Shown one piece after another: positions 32,945-40,250 of a DNA stretch of 64,000 nt (the first letter of the stretch is position 1; each line of letters begins with the position of its first letter). This DNA is from Maricaulis sp963975345 (GTDB taxonomy: Bacteria > Pseudomonadota > Alphaproteobacteria > Caulobacterales > Maricaulaceae): NCBI RefSeq assembly GCF_963975345.1, contig NZ_CAXBGE010000014.1, forward strand, positions 18,808-82,807, given 5' to 3'. The translations under genes were made by a program, and so were the position numbers. The notes under the pieces were generated by a model. That model was given only the letters and a program-made list of their open reading frames with translations, searched no databases and was not told the DNA's origin.

Positions 32945-33411
32945 AGCGTCAGCAGATCGCCGCAGATCGCCTCAAGGCCGGCCTGGTCCTCCAGATCAAA
33001 GGCACCGAGCTGCGTCGAGTCGATATCAAGCACGGCGGCCAGGCCGCCATCGCGGTCGAAAACCGGCACGACGATCTCCGAATTCGAGCGGCTGTCACAG
33101 GCGATATGACCGGGGAAGGCGTTGACATCGGTGACCAGCTGGGTCTGGCCACTCGCGGCAGCAGCGCCGCAAACACCCCGACCGATCGGGATGCGCAGAC
33201 AGCCCAACGTGCCCTGATAGGGGCCAACCACGAGTTCGGTGGGTTTGAGCGAGTCGACGACATAGAAGCCGGTCCAGAAGAACCGCGTCCCGAAGGCCTC
33301 GCGCAACAGGCAGGCGGCCGACGCATAGCGCGCTGTCACACTGGTTTCGCCGGCAATGACCGAAGCGATCTGCTTGCGGACATCGGCATAAAGCGCTGCC
33401 TTGTCATTCAT
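32941..33411 (-). CDS. msrC: Free methionine-(R)-sulfoxide reductase (GAF domain)
   Basis: 156-residue GAF-domain enzyme that reduces free L-methionine-R-sulfoxide. The three conserved cysteines are C71, C81 and C105, spaced 10 and 24 residues exactly as C84, C94 and C118 of Escherichia coli fRMsr. GRGVCGAAA and HIACDSRSNSEIVVPVF are the diagnostic stretches. I prefer the ATG at 33411 because AAGGA lies eight bases upstream; an in-frame ATG at 33420 is equally open but has no spacing for a ribosome site. It forms an operon with the YgjP-like gene. Confidence 0.92.
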   Translation of the reverse strand: MNDKAALYADVRKQIASVIAGETSVTARYASAACLLREAFGTRFFWTGFYVVDSLKPTELVVGPYQGTLGCLRIPIGRGVCGAAAASGQTQLVTDVNAFPGHIACDSRSNSEIVVPVFDRDGGLAAVLDIDSTQLGAFDLEDQAGLEAICGDLLTL

Positions 33412-33504
33412 GGCGGTCATCCTTGGCTGGAGCCAACTAAATCGGGTGCCCGCCGCACCGGTTCAAGTCTCAACTACAGCCGCCTGCCCGGATCAGGGTT
33501 CGGT

Positions 33505-34524
33505 TCAGAGGCGGATCCCGCCGCGCAAGCTTTCCCGGATCAGATGGTCGATTGACTTCTCCGCATCGTCGCCCTCGGCCGGCGCACTGTCGGGATTGGC
33601 GCTGCGGCGCTCTTCAAATTCCAGCCGGGTATGGATCATCCGGATGCGGGCATCGACCAGGCCGTAAATATCGGCCGGAATTTTGGTCGCGATGTTCATA
33701 CCGAGTTTTGCCGCTGCGTCCGGCGAAATCGCTTCGCTGTGCGACAGTTCACCAGAGGAGAGGTAATCGGCAAGGAAATTGGGGTCCTTATTCGCGTCCT
33801 TGTGATTGGTGTGGACAATTTCGCGGGCGATGCGATCCGCATAGCGGTCGTATTTCTCCGCCTCATGCGCGAGCATCACCAGCACGTCCTGGGTTGCCAG
33901 CGGGCCCTTCTTGTCGAGCAGGTCGCGATAGGTCTCGGTCGGGAAGCCGCCGTAAATCGTGTCGATCGGGCCAAGCGAGGCGGTCGGGTCCATCACAACT
34001 TTTTCCGCCGCCAACGCGATCATCGCGCCGCCTGACATCGCAACATAGGGCACATAGGCGGTGACATGCGGGTCACGCTTCGAGCTGTGTTTGGCCTGTT
34101 TGATATGTTGTTTCAGCGCCAGCGCGATCATGTGCGCCGGCCGCGCATAACCACCCAGCGTATGCAGCACAACCACGATTTTCGATCTTGGATTGGCCTG
34201 GCGGATCGAGGCAACCGCCTCGAAGGCCTCGTCGAACACAATCTGTTGCTGGGCGCTGTCGCGGCCGATGAATTCATCGCCGAGATCGTGAATGAACTCG
34301 ATCAGTAGCGTGTTGGCCGTCTCAACCTTTTTGCGGAACTTGTCGTAATCGCGCTTGGCATCCTCATAACGCGCCACCCGTTTGCGGCGCAGCTTGGCGA
34401 CCTGCTGCTCGTCGGAGACGTGTTGCCGGCGCGACACAAACATCACGACGATCACGATCAGCAGCACAAGAATGAGTGCCGCCATCCCGACGCCAATGAG
34501 TACAGTCTGATCCGTAAAGTCCAA
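33505..34524 (-). CDS. Membrane-anchored SDH/SppA-like serine protease
   Basis: About 339 residues. An N-terminal membrane helix (about 10-32, IGVGMAALILVLLIVIVVMF) precedes a charged helical linker and a ClpP/crotonase-fold domain of the SDH_sah/S49 type. HTLGGYARPAHMIALAL provides the oxyanion glycine region, and VPYVAMSGGAMIALAA the nucleophile (Ser in SGG). PTASLGPIDTIYGG follows. A C-terminal acidic tail ends the protein. It may act in membrane protein quality control. The frame is open to 34551 (GTG), but a GGGGGGAG ribosome site lies within it, five bases before the TTG at 34524, so I start there with moderate confidence. Confidence 0.83.
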   Translation of the reverse strand: MDFTDQTVLIGVGMAALILVLLIVIVVMFVSRRQHVSDEQQVAKLRRKRVARYEDAKRDYDKFRKKVETANTLLIEFIHDLGDEFIGRDSAQQQIVFDEAFEAVASIRQANPRSKIVVVLHTLGGYARPAHMIALALKQHIKQAKHSSKRDPHVTAYVPYVAMSGGAMIALAAEKVVMDPTASLGPIDTIYGGFPTETYRDLLDKKGPLATQDVLVMLAHEAEKYDRYADRIAREIVHTNHKDANKDPNFLADYLSSGELSHSEAISPDAAAKLGMNIATKIPADIYGLVDARIRMIHTRLEFEERRSANPDSAPAEGDDAEKSIDHLIRESLRGGIRL

Positions 34525-34730
34525 CACCACTCCCCCCGGAGGTTGCAGCACCGATCAAGGCGCTGCGAGGGATCATGTTAACCATTCTGAATGCGGTGCG
34601 GCAAGCGCCAAGACGCCCCCCCGGCGAAATCCCGGAGGAACGCGGACATGGCCGAAATCGCGGCTCGTCATGCGTTTGAGTTGACCAACATCGGGTTGGA
34701 GACCCGCGATGCGGGTCAGCGGGCGCGCCG

Positions 34731-35132
34731 TTAGCCAAAAAGAGACTGGTAAAGATTGAGCATCGGCAATGAGAGATAGGCTGCCGTAAGACCAATGGTC
34801 CAGATTGCGAACGACCCGACCAAGAGCCAAAGGTTCCAACGGTCCGCTGCGGCGCACCGGGCCGCCAATTCCGGATCGGCCGGGCACTGCCGGCCCGGGC
34901 GAAATCTTGCCCACGACGCGGCGGCGAGCAGCACCCCACTGCCAATGAAGAGATAGAGTTTGTAATGCGAGAGCGTGACCAGAAAAGGCAGACTTGCGAA
35001 CAGCGTCGCGGATACCGCACCCAGCCCGAGAAAAACCAACAGGATGGGCAGGGCGCAACAAAGCAGGGTCGTCGTCGAGGCGAAGAGCACGAACCAGCCC
35101 CACGGCCGCGCTGGCGGCGGCAGGACCGTCAT
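34731..35132 (-). CDS. MerT-like inner-membrane metal transport protein
   Basis: 133 residues with three membrane helices (about 12-40, 43-66 and 104-128). The vicinal pair C25-C26 sits in the first helix (TTLLCCALP), as in MerT. C83 and C93 in the loop before helix 3 correspond to the second MerT cysteine pair. MerT takes Hg(II) from periplasmic MerP and hands it to MerA in the cytoplasm. Here no MerA follows. The ATG at 35132 overlaps the stop of the HMA gene by 4 bp, so the two proteins are translationally coupled. The metal is unknown. Confidence 0.8.
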   Translation of the reverse strand: MTVLPPPARPWGWFVLFASTTTLLCCALPILLVFLGLGAVSATLFASLPFLVTLSHYKLYLFIGSGVLLAAASWARFRPGRQCPADPELAARCAAADRWNLWLLVGSFAIWTIGLTAAYLSLPMLNLYQSLFG

Positions 35133-35446
35133 TCGCTCGCCGGTTCTTCGATCACGCACGTCTCCGAACGCGTCGCGGTGCGAAAAGTGAAACCCTTGGA
35201 GCGGAAGAGATCGCGCAGCTCGTCATCGGTCAGCACGACACTTTCGTCTGCGCAAACGCTGATCGTGCCTGTCTCCAGATCGCCCACAACTCGCGAGACA
35301 CCCTCGATCGTCTCCAGCGCATCTTTGGACGTGGCGAAGCAGAACGGGCAGGTGATGCCGTCCACACGGATATCATACTGGATCTGATGCCCGACAGGCG
35401 GGGTCTGTGCGAGTGCCAGCGCGGCATATATCGTCGTGACAATCAT
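35129..35446 (-). CDS. Periplasmic heavy-metal-associated (HMA) protein, MerP-like
   Basis: 105 residues. A short N-terminal hydrophobic segment ending ALA (3-13) suggests export. The HMA motif GITCPFC has cysteines at 33 and 36, a variant of GMTCxxC, followed by SKDALETIEGVSRVVGDLETGTISV, the usual beta-alpha-beta HMA spacing with the G-V loop. The C-terminus is longer than MerP by about 20 residues and has another cysteine (SETCVIEEP). It is the middle gene of a three-gene unit with an outer-membrane protein upstream and MerT-like protein downstream. It probably captures a soft metal in the periplasm. Confidence 0.8.
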   Translation of the reverse strand: MIVTTIYAALALAQTPPVGHQIQYDIRVDGITCPFCFATSKDALETIEGVSRVVGDLETGTISVCADESVVLTDDELRDLFRSKGFTFRTATRSETCVIEEPASE

Positions 35447-35464
35447 CGTTATGGCTCCTTGCCG

Positions 35465-36325
35465 TCAGAAGTTCAGCCGCAGGCTGGTGATCAGGGCATA
35501 ATCCGGTTCCAGCGCCGTGCCGTTCAATTGCGTCGCCGCGGGAATGCGGACGGCCGCCTCGGCGATCCAGCGCCTCGCAGCATACTGCACGCCGGGTGTG
35601 ATCCACAGGGTCGTGCCGCCGGAATTGGGATCAACAATGTTCACAATCCTGTTCCCGTCAGCATGGGTGAGATTGGCTTCGAGTACGCCGTATAAGAATC
35701 CGCGCGTCCCGACATCGATGTGACGTGGCGAAATCCGGTATTGCACTGACGCGTCCAGACTGACGCTATCGCCGCGTTGGAATCCGCCCGCCTCGCCGTT
35801 CCGCACAAACTCCACCTGCCCGTCAAAGCTCCAGTCGGTGTGGGCGGAGGTGAGCACAAGCCCGCCGAAGAGATCGGTCGAGCCATCCCCAGTCTCTCCT
35901 GTCCGGCCGGTTGGAATTGTCACGCCGGCAAATGAGGCGAGACGCAGCGTTCTGCCGGGGCCATCGCGGCGAAATACTTCGTAGCGTGCAAAGGCCTTGG
36001 CATCGGCAAGCCCGGACGCTGCGCTCGACGAGCTGCCAACGCGCAATTCGCGGTCGATAACCGGAACCACGCCAAAGACAGCGAGCCGCGGGGACAGGCC
36101 ATAGCCAATCACCGACACTGAACTGGTCACAGTCAGTTCACGCGATATTCCGGCCAGACTGTCGGAGGCCCGGGAAAATATCAGTTGTTCGCGCAGGATG
36201 ATTTCGCCTTCGCTGACCGGCAGCGCGGTATTGCTTGTGATCGGCACGGCGAAAGCACCGGTAGAGATGCCTGCGGTCAACGCGCAGGCCAAGCCCAGCA
36301 AGCCAAGGCGATGTATTGGACTCAT
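35465..36325 (-). CDS. Outer-membrane beta-barrel transporter-like protein of the mer-like operon
   Basis: 286 residues from the ATG at 36325 (MSPIHRLGLLGLACALTAG...). The N-terminus is a signal peptide ending near AFA. The remainder consists of alternating polar/hydrophobic strands (SVSVIGYGLSPRLAVFGVVP, RTLRLASFAGVTIPTGRTG, TTLWITPGVQYAARR) and ends in the outer-membrane sorting pattern with terminal Phe (YALITSLRLNF). This is similar to the meta-pathway phenol-degradation transporter family (PF13557). It heads the unit with the HMA and MerT-like genes, 18 bp upstream of the former, so it could be the outer-membrane entry for the same metal. The longer frame to 36487 overlaps the nuclease gene and was rejected. 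Confidence 0.78.
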   Translation of the reverse strand: MSPIHRLGLLGLACALTAGISTGAFAVPITSNTALPVSEGEIILREQLIFSRASDSLAGISRELTVTSSVSVIGYGLSPRLAVFGVVPVIDRELRVGSSSSAASGLADAKAFARYEVFRRDGPGRTLRLASFAGVTIPTGRTGETGDGSTDLFGGLVLTSAHTDWSFDGQVEFVRNGEAGGFQRGDSVSLDASVQYRISPRHIDVGTRGFLYGVLEANLTHADGNRIVNIVDPNSGGTTLWITPGVQYAARRWIAEAAVRIPAATQLNGTALEPDYALITSLRLNF

Positions 36326-36382
36326 CTCGCGCTCCTCGGGTTCCGGCGGCTTCCCGGCCAGTATTACGCTTGGAGTGTTTGC

Positions 36383-36409
36383 AACAAAAGCGGGCAACGG
36401 TTTTGTTGA
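36383..36409. promoter_or_regulatory. Dyad CAACAAAA-N11-TTTTGTTG upstream of the mer-like operon
   Basis: The 8-bp arms at 36383-36390 and 36402-36409 are exact complements with an 11-bp centre. The dyad lies about 60-85 bp upstream of the first gene of the metal operon and just after the S1 nuclease stop, so it is a candidate operator or a nuclease-gene terminator. A MerR-type box with a 19-bp promoter spacer was looked for and not found. Confidence 0.45.
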
Positions 36410-36416
36410 TAAAACG

Positions 36417-37316
36417 CTAGTCGTCCAGTGCCGACGCCGCTGGTCCCCCGCCCAGCCCGGCGACGCGGCGTTCGGCGACGAGTTCATTGAGCAGGCCGGC
36501 GAGGCGCACCCCGCCCTGTTTCAATTGCTGGCGACTGATGCGCAGGCCGCGCTGATAATAGGCCTCGCCCGGCGCGAGCGCATGGTCGGCGCTGGCCCAA
36601 TAATATGCAAAATCGCGCGAGCGCACGATGTCCTGGCTTTCCTGCGCCCAAGCGATCGGGTCGAGTGGCGTAAAAATCTCAACACCGTTGAGCGGAATTT
36701 CCGAGGCCAATTCGTCAGCAAAATAGGACCAGCGGTCGGCCTCGGGCGCCCAGCCCCATTGCTCACTCATATAGTCGAGGATGATCTCGCTATCCCAGAC
36801 CCGGTGCAGATTGGTGTGCCGTTCGCCACGCCACAGCACCTCGATATCATTGCCGCCGCGATCACCCTCGATCGAGACATGCAGCGGCTGATGGATATCG
36901 CCCATCCAGTGGGCGAGAAATTTGAGTGCCTCAAGACGTTCGCCATCGCTGCGGGCGCGGTCGAGGAAAATGCCGGCGTGCAGGTTTATGGCAGAGGTGA
37001 TGCAGCCGTCCTCAGCGCAGTCCTCGGCGTCAACATGCGGATCGTCACGGCGCTGATTGATGTAATGCCAAGGTGCCGTCTCGGGATGGATGGTGGCGCG
37101 CACCGCGTCCGCCCAGGAACAGGCATCGCGGAAATTCTCGAACTCCGGATCGAGCGCGATCAGGCGGTCCACTTCAGTGCGGGCTTCGTCGCTGAGATAG
37201 CGATAAGCCAGGTCGCAAACGATGCGGTGGCCGTCGCGTCCGTAAGCGAGTGCCGGGGACGAACTGAGCATGACAGCCGCAAGGCCGCCCGCCACGAGAA
37301 TACGCAGAAATGACAT
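36417..37316 (-). CDS. Secreted S1/P1-type nuclease
   Basis: 299-residue zinc-dependent single-strand nuclease/3'-nucleotidase. The signal peptide ends SSSPALA (18-24). Family zinc ligands are visible: YGRDGH (25-30), SWADAVR, PWHYIN, and LAHWMGDIHQPLHV, followed by GGNDIEV and NLHRVWDS. In fungal P1 and S1 the mature N-terminal Trp coordinates zinc through its backbone; here the predicted first residue is Tyr25. The family tolerates changes there since the side chain is not the ligand. It probably scavenges phosphate or nucleotides from extracellular nucleic acid. It stands alone and is divergent from the hydroxy-acid dehydrogenase gene. Confidence 0.93.
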   Translation of the reverse strand: MSFLRILVAGGLAAVMLSSSPALAYGRDGHRIVCDLAYRYLSDEARTEVDRLIALDPEFENFRDACSWADAVRATIHPETAPWHYINQRRDDPHVDAEDCAEDGCITSAINLHAGIFLDRARSDGERLEALKFLAHWMGDIHQPLHVSIEGDRGGNDIEVLWRGERHTNLHRVWDSEIILDYMSEQWGWAPEADRWSYFADELASEIPLNGVEIFTPLDPIAWAQESQDIVRSRDFAYYWASADHALAPGEAYYQRGLRISRQQLKQGGVRLAGLLNELVAERRVAGLGGGPAASALDD

Positions 37317-37513
37317 CGGAGACCGCCCTGAAGATTGCGCGGCCGCCCGCCGCCTGTATCGTGAATGTGTCTAGGTCAGCGCACGACACATCTCCACTAT
37401 GCAAGGCGGGCGTTGCCCATGATTGAAACCGGTGATTTCAATTTCGACACGGCGACAGGGCCTGCGCCAATCCGCCGCTTGACCACACACACAGTGCAGG
37501 CAAGGCTCGCCCC

Positions 37514-38662
37514 ATGACCGGTCTCAATTCCGTCCACAATATCGACGATTTGCGCACCCTCGCGAAAAAGCGTCTGCCACGCATGGTGTTCGACTATATC
37601 GATGGCGGTGCCGATGACGAGGTGACGCTGCGGGCCAATTGCTCGCGCTTTGACGCCTATGCGCTCAACTGGAAAGCCTTGGTCGATATCTCCAGCATCG
37701 ACATGACGACGAACGTGATGGGCTCGCCCTGCGCCGCGCCGATCATCGTCACCCCGACGGCAGCCCAGCGCCTCTTTCATCCGCGCGGCGGCGAAACCGC
37801 CGTGGCGCGCGCCGCCGCTGCCAGCGGGCTGATCTATTGCCTCTCGACGCTCGGCTCGACCTCGATCGAAACCATCGCTGCAGAGACGACCGGGCCGAAA
37901 TGGTTCCAGATGTATGTCTGGAAGGATCGCGCCATTGTCGAAGCCTCGCTCGAGCGCGCCAAGGCGGCGGGCTATACCGGCCTGATTCTGACCGTAGACG
38001 TGCCCGTCGCCGGCAATCGCGAGCGCGACCTGCGGAATGCTTTCACCGTGCCGCCAAAGATCAATCCCAAGACAATCGCCCAAGTGCTGGCCCGCCCCGG
38101 CTATCTGTTCGACATGCTGACGACGCCAAAGATCACGCCGGCCAATTTTGCCGACGACAATCCGGAAGGCGACGGGATCATGGGCTATATCAATCGCCAG
38201 TTCGACCAGACCGTCAGCTGGGATGATGCGCGCTGGATGAAGCAGGTCTGGAGCGGTCCGTTTGCAATCAAGGGCATCGTCCGGCCCGATGATGCGCGGC
38301 GCTGCGTCGATATCGGTGCCGATGCGGTCTGGGTCTCCAATCATGGCGGCCGCCAGCTCGACGGCTCGACCGCGACGATCGATGCCCTGCCCGCTATCGT
38401 CGATGCCGTCGGACGCCAGGCCGAAATTGTTCTCGATGGCGGCATCCGGCGTGGCACCGACATCATCAAGGCGCTGGCACTCGGTGCCCGCGCCGTTGCG
38501 ATCGGCCGGCCCTATCTTTACGGGCTCGGCGCAGCCGGTGAAGCCGGCGTCAACCGCGCCCTGGAATTTCTCACCACCAGCCTGCAACGCGACCTGGCCC
38601 TGACCGGGGTAACCCGCCTCGATGATTTGGGTCCCGATTTCGTCCGCCGCCCGCCTCTCTGA
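37514..38662 (+). CDS. FMN-dependent alpha-hydroxy acid dehydrogenase (LldD/mandelate dehydrogenase family)
   Basis: 382 residues. It oxidises an L-2-hydroxy acid to the 2-keto acid with FMN. Family landmarks: FDYIDGGADDE (26-36), the FMN-binding PIIVTPTAAQRLFHPRGG, MYVWKDR, TVDVPVAGNRERDLRN, and the active-site WVSNHGGRQLDGS with His277, followed by DGGIRRGTDIIKALALGA. Absence of a membrane-spanning loop does not exclude respiratory coupling, as in LldD. The gene is followed after 25 bp by a ThDP enzyme, an arrangement like mandelate dehydrogenase plus benzoylformate decarboxylase. Lactate is the default guess, but the pairing suggests another hydroxy acid. Confidence 0.92.
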   Translation: MTGLNSVHNIDDLRTLAKKRLPRMVFDYIDGGADDEVTLRANCSRFDAYALNWKALVDISSIDMTTNVMGSPCAAPIIVTPTAAQRLFHPRGGETAVARAAAASGLIYCLSTLGSTSIETIAAETTGPKWFQMYVWKDRAIVEASLERAKAAGYTGLILTVDVPVAGNRERDLRNAFTVPPKINPKTIAQVLARPGYLFDMLTTPKITPANFADDNPEGDGIMGYINRQFDQTVSWDDARWMKQVWSGPFAIKGIVRPDDARRCVDIGADAVWVSNHGGRQLDGSTATIDALPAIVDAVGRQAEIVLDGGIRRGTDIIKALALGARAVAIGRPYLYGLGAAGEAGVNRALEFLTTSLQRDLALTGVTRLDDLGPDFVRRPPL

Positions 38663-38687
38663 CCCTCTCACCCGAAAGAGCCCCGCC

Positions 38688-40238
38688 ATGTTTGCTGCCG
38701 AAAGCCTGGTCCGCACCCTGATCAATCAGGGCGTCGAGCTCTGTTTCACCAATCCGGGGACCTCAGAAATGCACATGGTCGCGGCGCTCGACCGCGTCGA
38801 GGGCATGAAATCCGTACTGTGCCTGTTTGAAGGCGTCGCAACAGGCGCCGCCGACGGCTATGCGCGCATGGCCCGCAAGCCGGCCTGCACCCTGCTGCAT
38901 CTCGGTCCCGGCGTCGGCAATGGCCTCGCCAACCTGCACAATGCGCGCCGCGCCTTCGCGCCCGTCGTCAATATCGTCGGCGACCACGCCATCGCCCATG
39001 CCGCCCTCGACGCACCACTAACCAGCGATGTCGCCAGCGTTTGCGCGCCGATGTCGCGTTGGGTCGGCAAGGTGAACCTCGCATACGAACTATCGACCAT
39101 GGCGGTTGAAGCCGTGCGCCAGTCCTACGGACCAGAACGCGGCGTCGCCAGCCTGATCCTGCCTGCCGATTGCGCGTGGTCCGACCAAGAACCTGACGTG
39201 ATCGAGGCCGTCGCGATGCCGGGTTTGAACCCGGTGGAAGATGCGGTGATCGACGCTGCGGCGGCGGCGCTGACGGCAGCGAAATCGCCCATCCTTTTCC
39301 TCGGCAATGAGGCCTGTCTGGAAGCCGGTCTGGAAGCCGCAGCGCACATCGCCACCGCCAGTGGGGCGCGGCTGTTCATGGATACATTCGTGCCGCGCAT
39401 CGCGCGTGGCCACGGCCGCATCTCACCGAAACGCCTGAGTTATCTGGGCGGCGAAGCGATCAAGGAATTGGCCGATTGCGACCTGCTATTGATTGCCGGC
39501 ACCAAGGCGCCGGTCGCCTTCTTCGCCTATCCCGCCGAGCCCGGCGAATTCGCACCCGAGGGCGTGCCCATCGTCACACTCGGCGGACCCGCAGACGACA
39601 TCATCGCAGCGATGGCGGCGCTCGCCGACCGGCTTGGCCCGGCCGAGGCCGTCGCAGCGCCGCAGCGGGCGCAAATGCCGAAACTCTTCCCCGACGAACC
39701 GCTCAATCCCGGTTATGTCGGCATCTCCATGGCGCGCCACATGCCGGAGGATTCAGTCCTGTGCGATGACGCTACGACCTCGGGAATGGGCGTCTTTCCA
39801 TGGACGGATAACGGCCCGAAACATGACTGGCTGTGCCTGACTGGCGGCGCGATCGGCTCAGGCATGCCACAAGGGGTCGGCGCGGCGCTGGCCTGTCCGG
39901 AGCGGCAGGTCTTCGCCCTGTGCGGCGATGGCGCGGCGGCTTACACGCTTCAGGCCCTGTGGACGCAGGCGCGTGAGAAGTTGAACGTGATCAATATCGT
40001 GTTCGCCAATCATTCCTATCTCGTGCTCAATTTCGAACTCGCCCGCGTTGGCGCTGGCGAGCCGGGTCCGGCGGCGCAGCAAATGCTCTCGCTCGACAAT
40101 CCGAAACTGGACTGGGTCAAGCTGGCCGAAGGATTTGGGGTGCCCGGCTGCCGCGCCCGCACGGCCGGTGAATTCGATGCCGCGCTGGCCGCAGCGATCA
40201 AGGCTGGCGGCCCGCAGATGATTGTCGCGGAAATCTGA
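38688..40238 (+). CDS. Thiamine-diphosphate enzyme, acetolactate synthase large-subunit-like
   Basis: 516 residues from the ATG at 38688. The opening VELCFTNPGTSEMHMVAALD and the glutamate E48 (CLFEGVATGAADGYAR) that activates ThDP are present. GPGVGNGLANLHNARRA is the next family signature. The ThDP/Mg motif starts GDG at 413 and ends with N441 (FANHSY). This subgroup is annotated as acetolactate synthase but is closer to benzoylformate and phosphonopyruvate decarboxylases, which also start with the NPGTSE motif. No small regulatory ilvN subunit follows, against a role in branched-chain synthesis. It probably acts on the keto acid made by the upstream dehydrogenase. Confidence 0.85.
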   Translation: MFAAESLVRTLINQGVELCFTNPGTSEMHMVAALDRVEGMKSVLCLFEGVATGAADGYARMARKPACTLLHLGPGVGNGLANLHNARRAFAPVVNIVGDHAIAHAALDAPLTSDVASVCAPMSRWVGKVNLAYELSTMAVEAVRQSYGPERGVASLILPADCAWSDQEPDVIEAVAMPGLNPVEDAVIDAAAAALTAAKSPILFLGNEACLEAGLEAAAHIATASGARLFMDTFVPRIARGHGRISPKRLSYLGGEAIKELADCDLLLIAGTKAPVAFFAYPAEPGEFAPEGVPIVTLGGPADDIIAAMAALADRLGPAEAVAAPQRAQMPKLFPDEPLNPGYVGISMARHMPEDSVLCDDATTSGMGVFPWTDNGPKHDWLCLTGGAIGSGMPQGVGAALACPERQVFALCGDGAAAYTLQALWTQAREKLNVINIVFANHSYLVLNFELARVGAGEPGPAAQQMLSLDNPKLDWVKLAEGFGVPGCRARTAGEFDAALAAAIKAGGPQMIVAEI

Positions 40239-40250
40239 CTGACGCTGGCT

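Noticed and set aside
34731..36325. Calling the metal operon a mercury-resistance operon
   Set aside because: merA, merB, merR and a MerR-type promoter are absent, so the metal is left open.
37397..38725. A 442-codon frame antisense to the hydroxy-acid dehydrogenase
   Set aside because: Shadow of a high-G+C gene. The plus-strand protein has all FMN-binding and active-site motifs.
37514..40238. Naming the pair mdlB and mdlC (mandelate pathway)
   Set aside because: Only the gene order and family are shared. Substrate residues cannot be judged and no aromatic-degradation genes are near.
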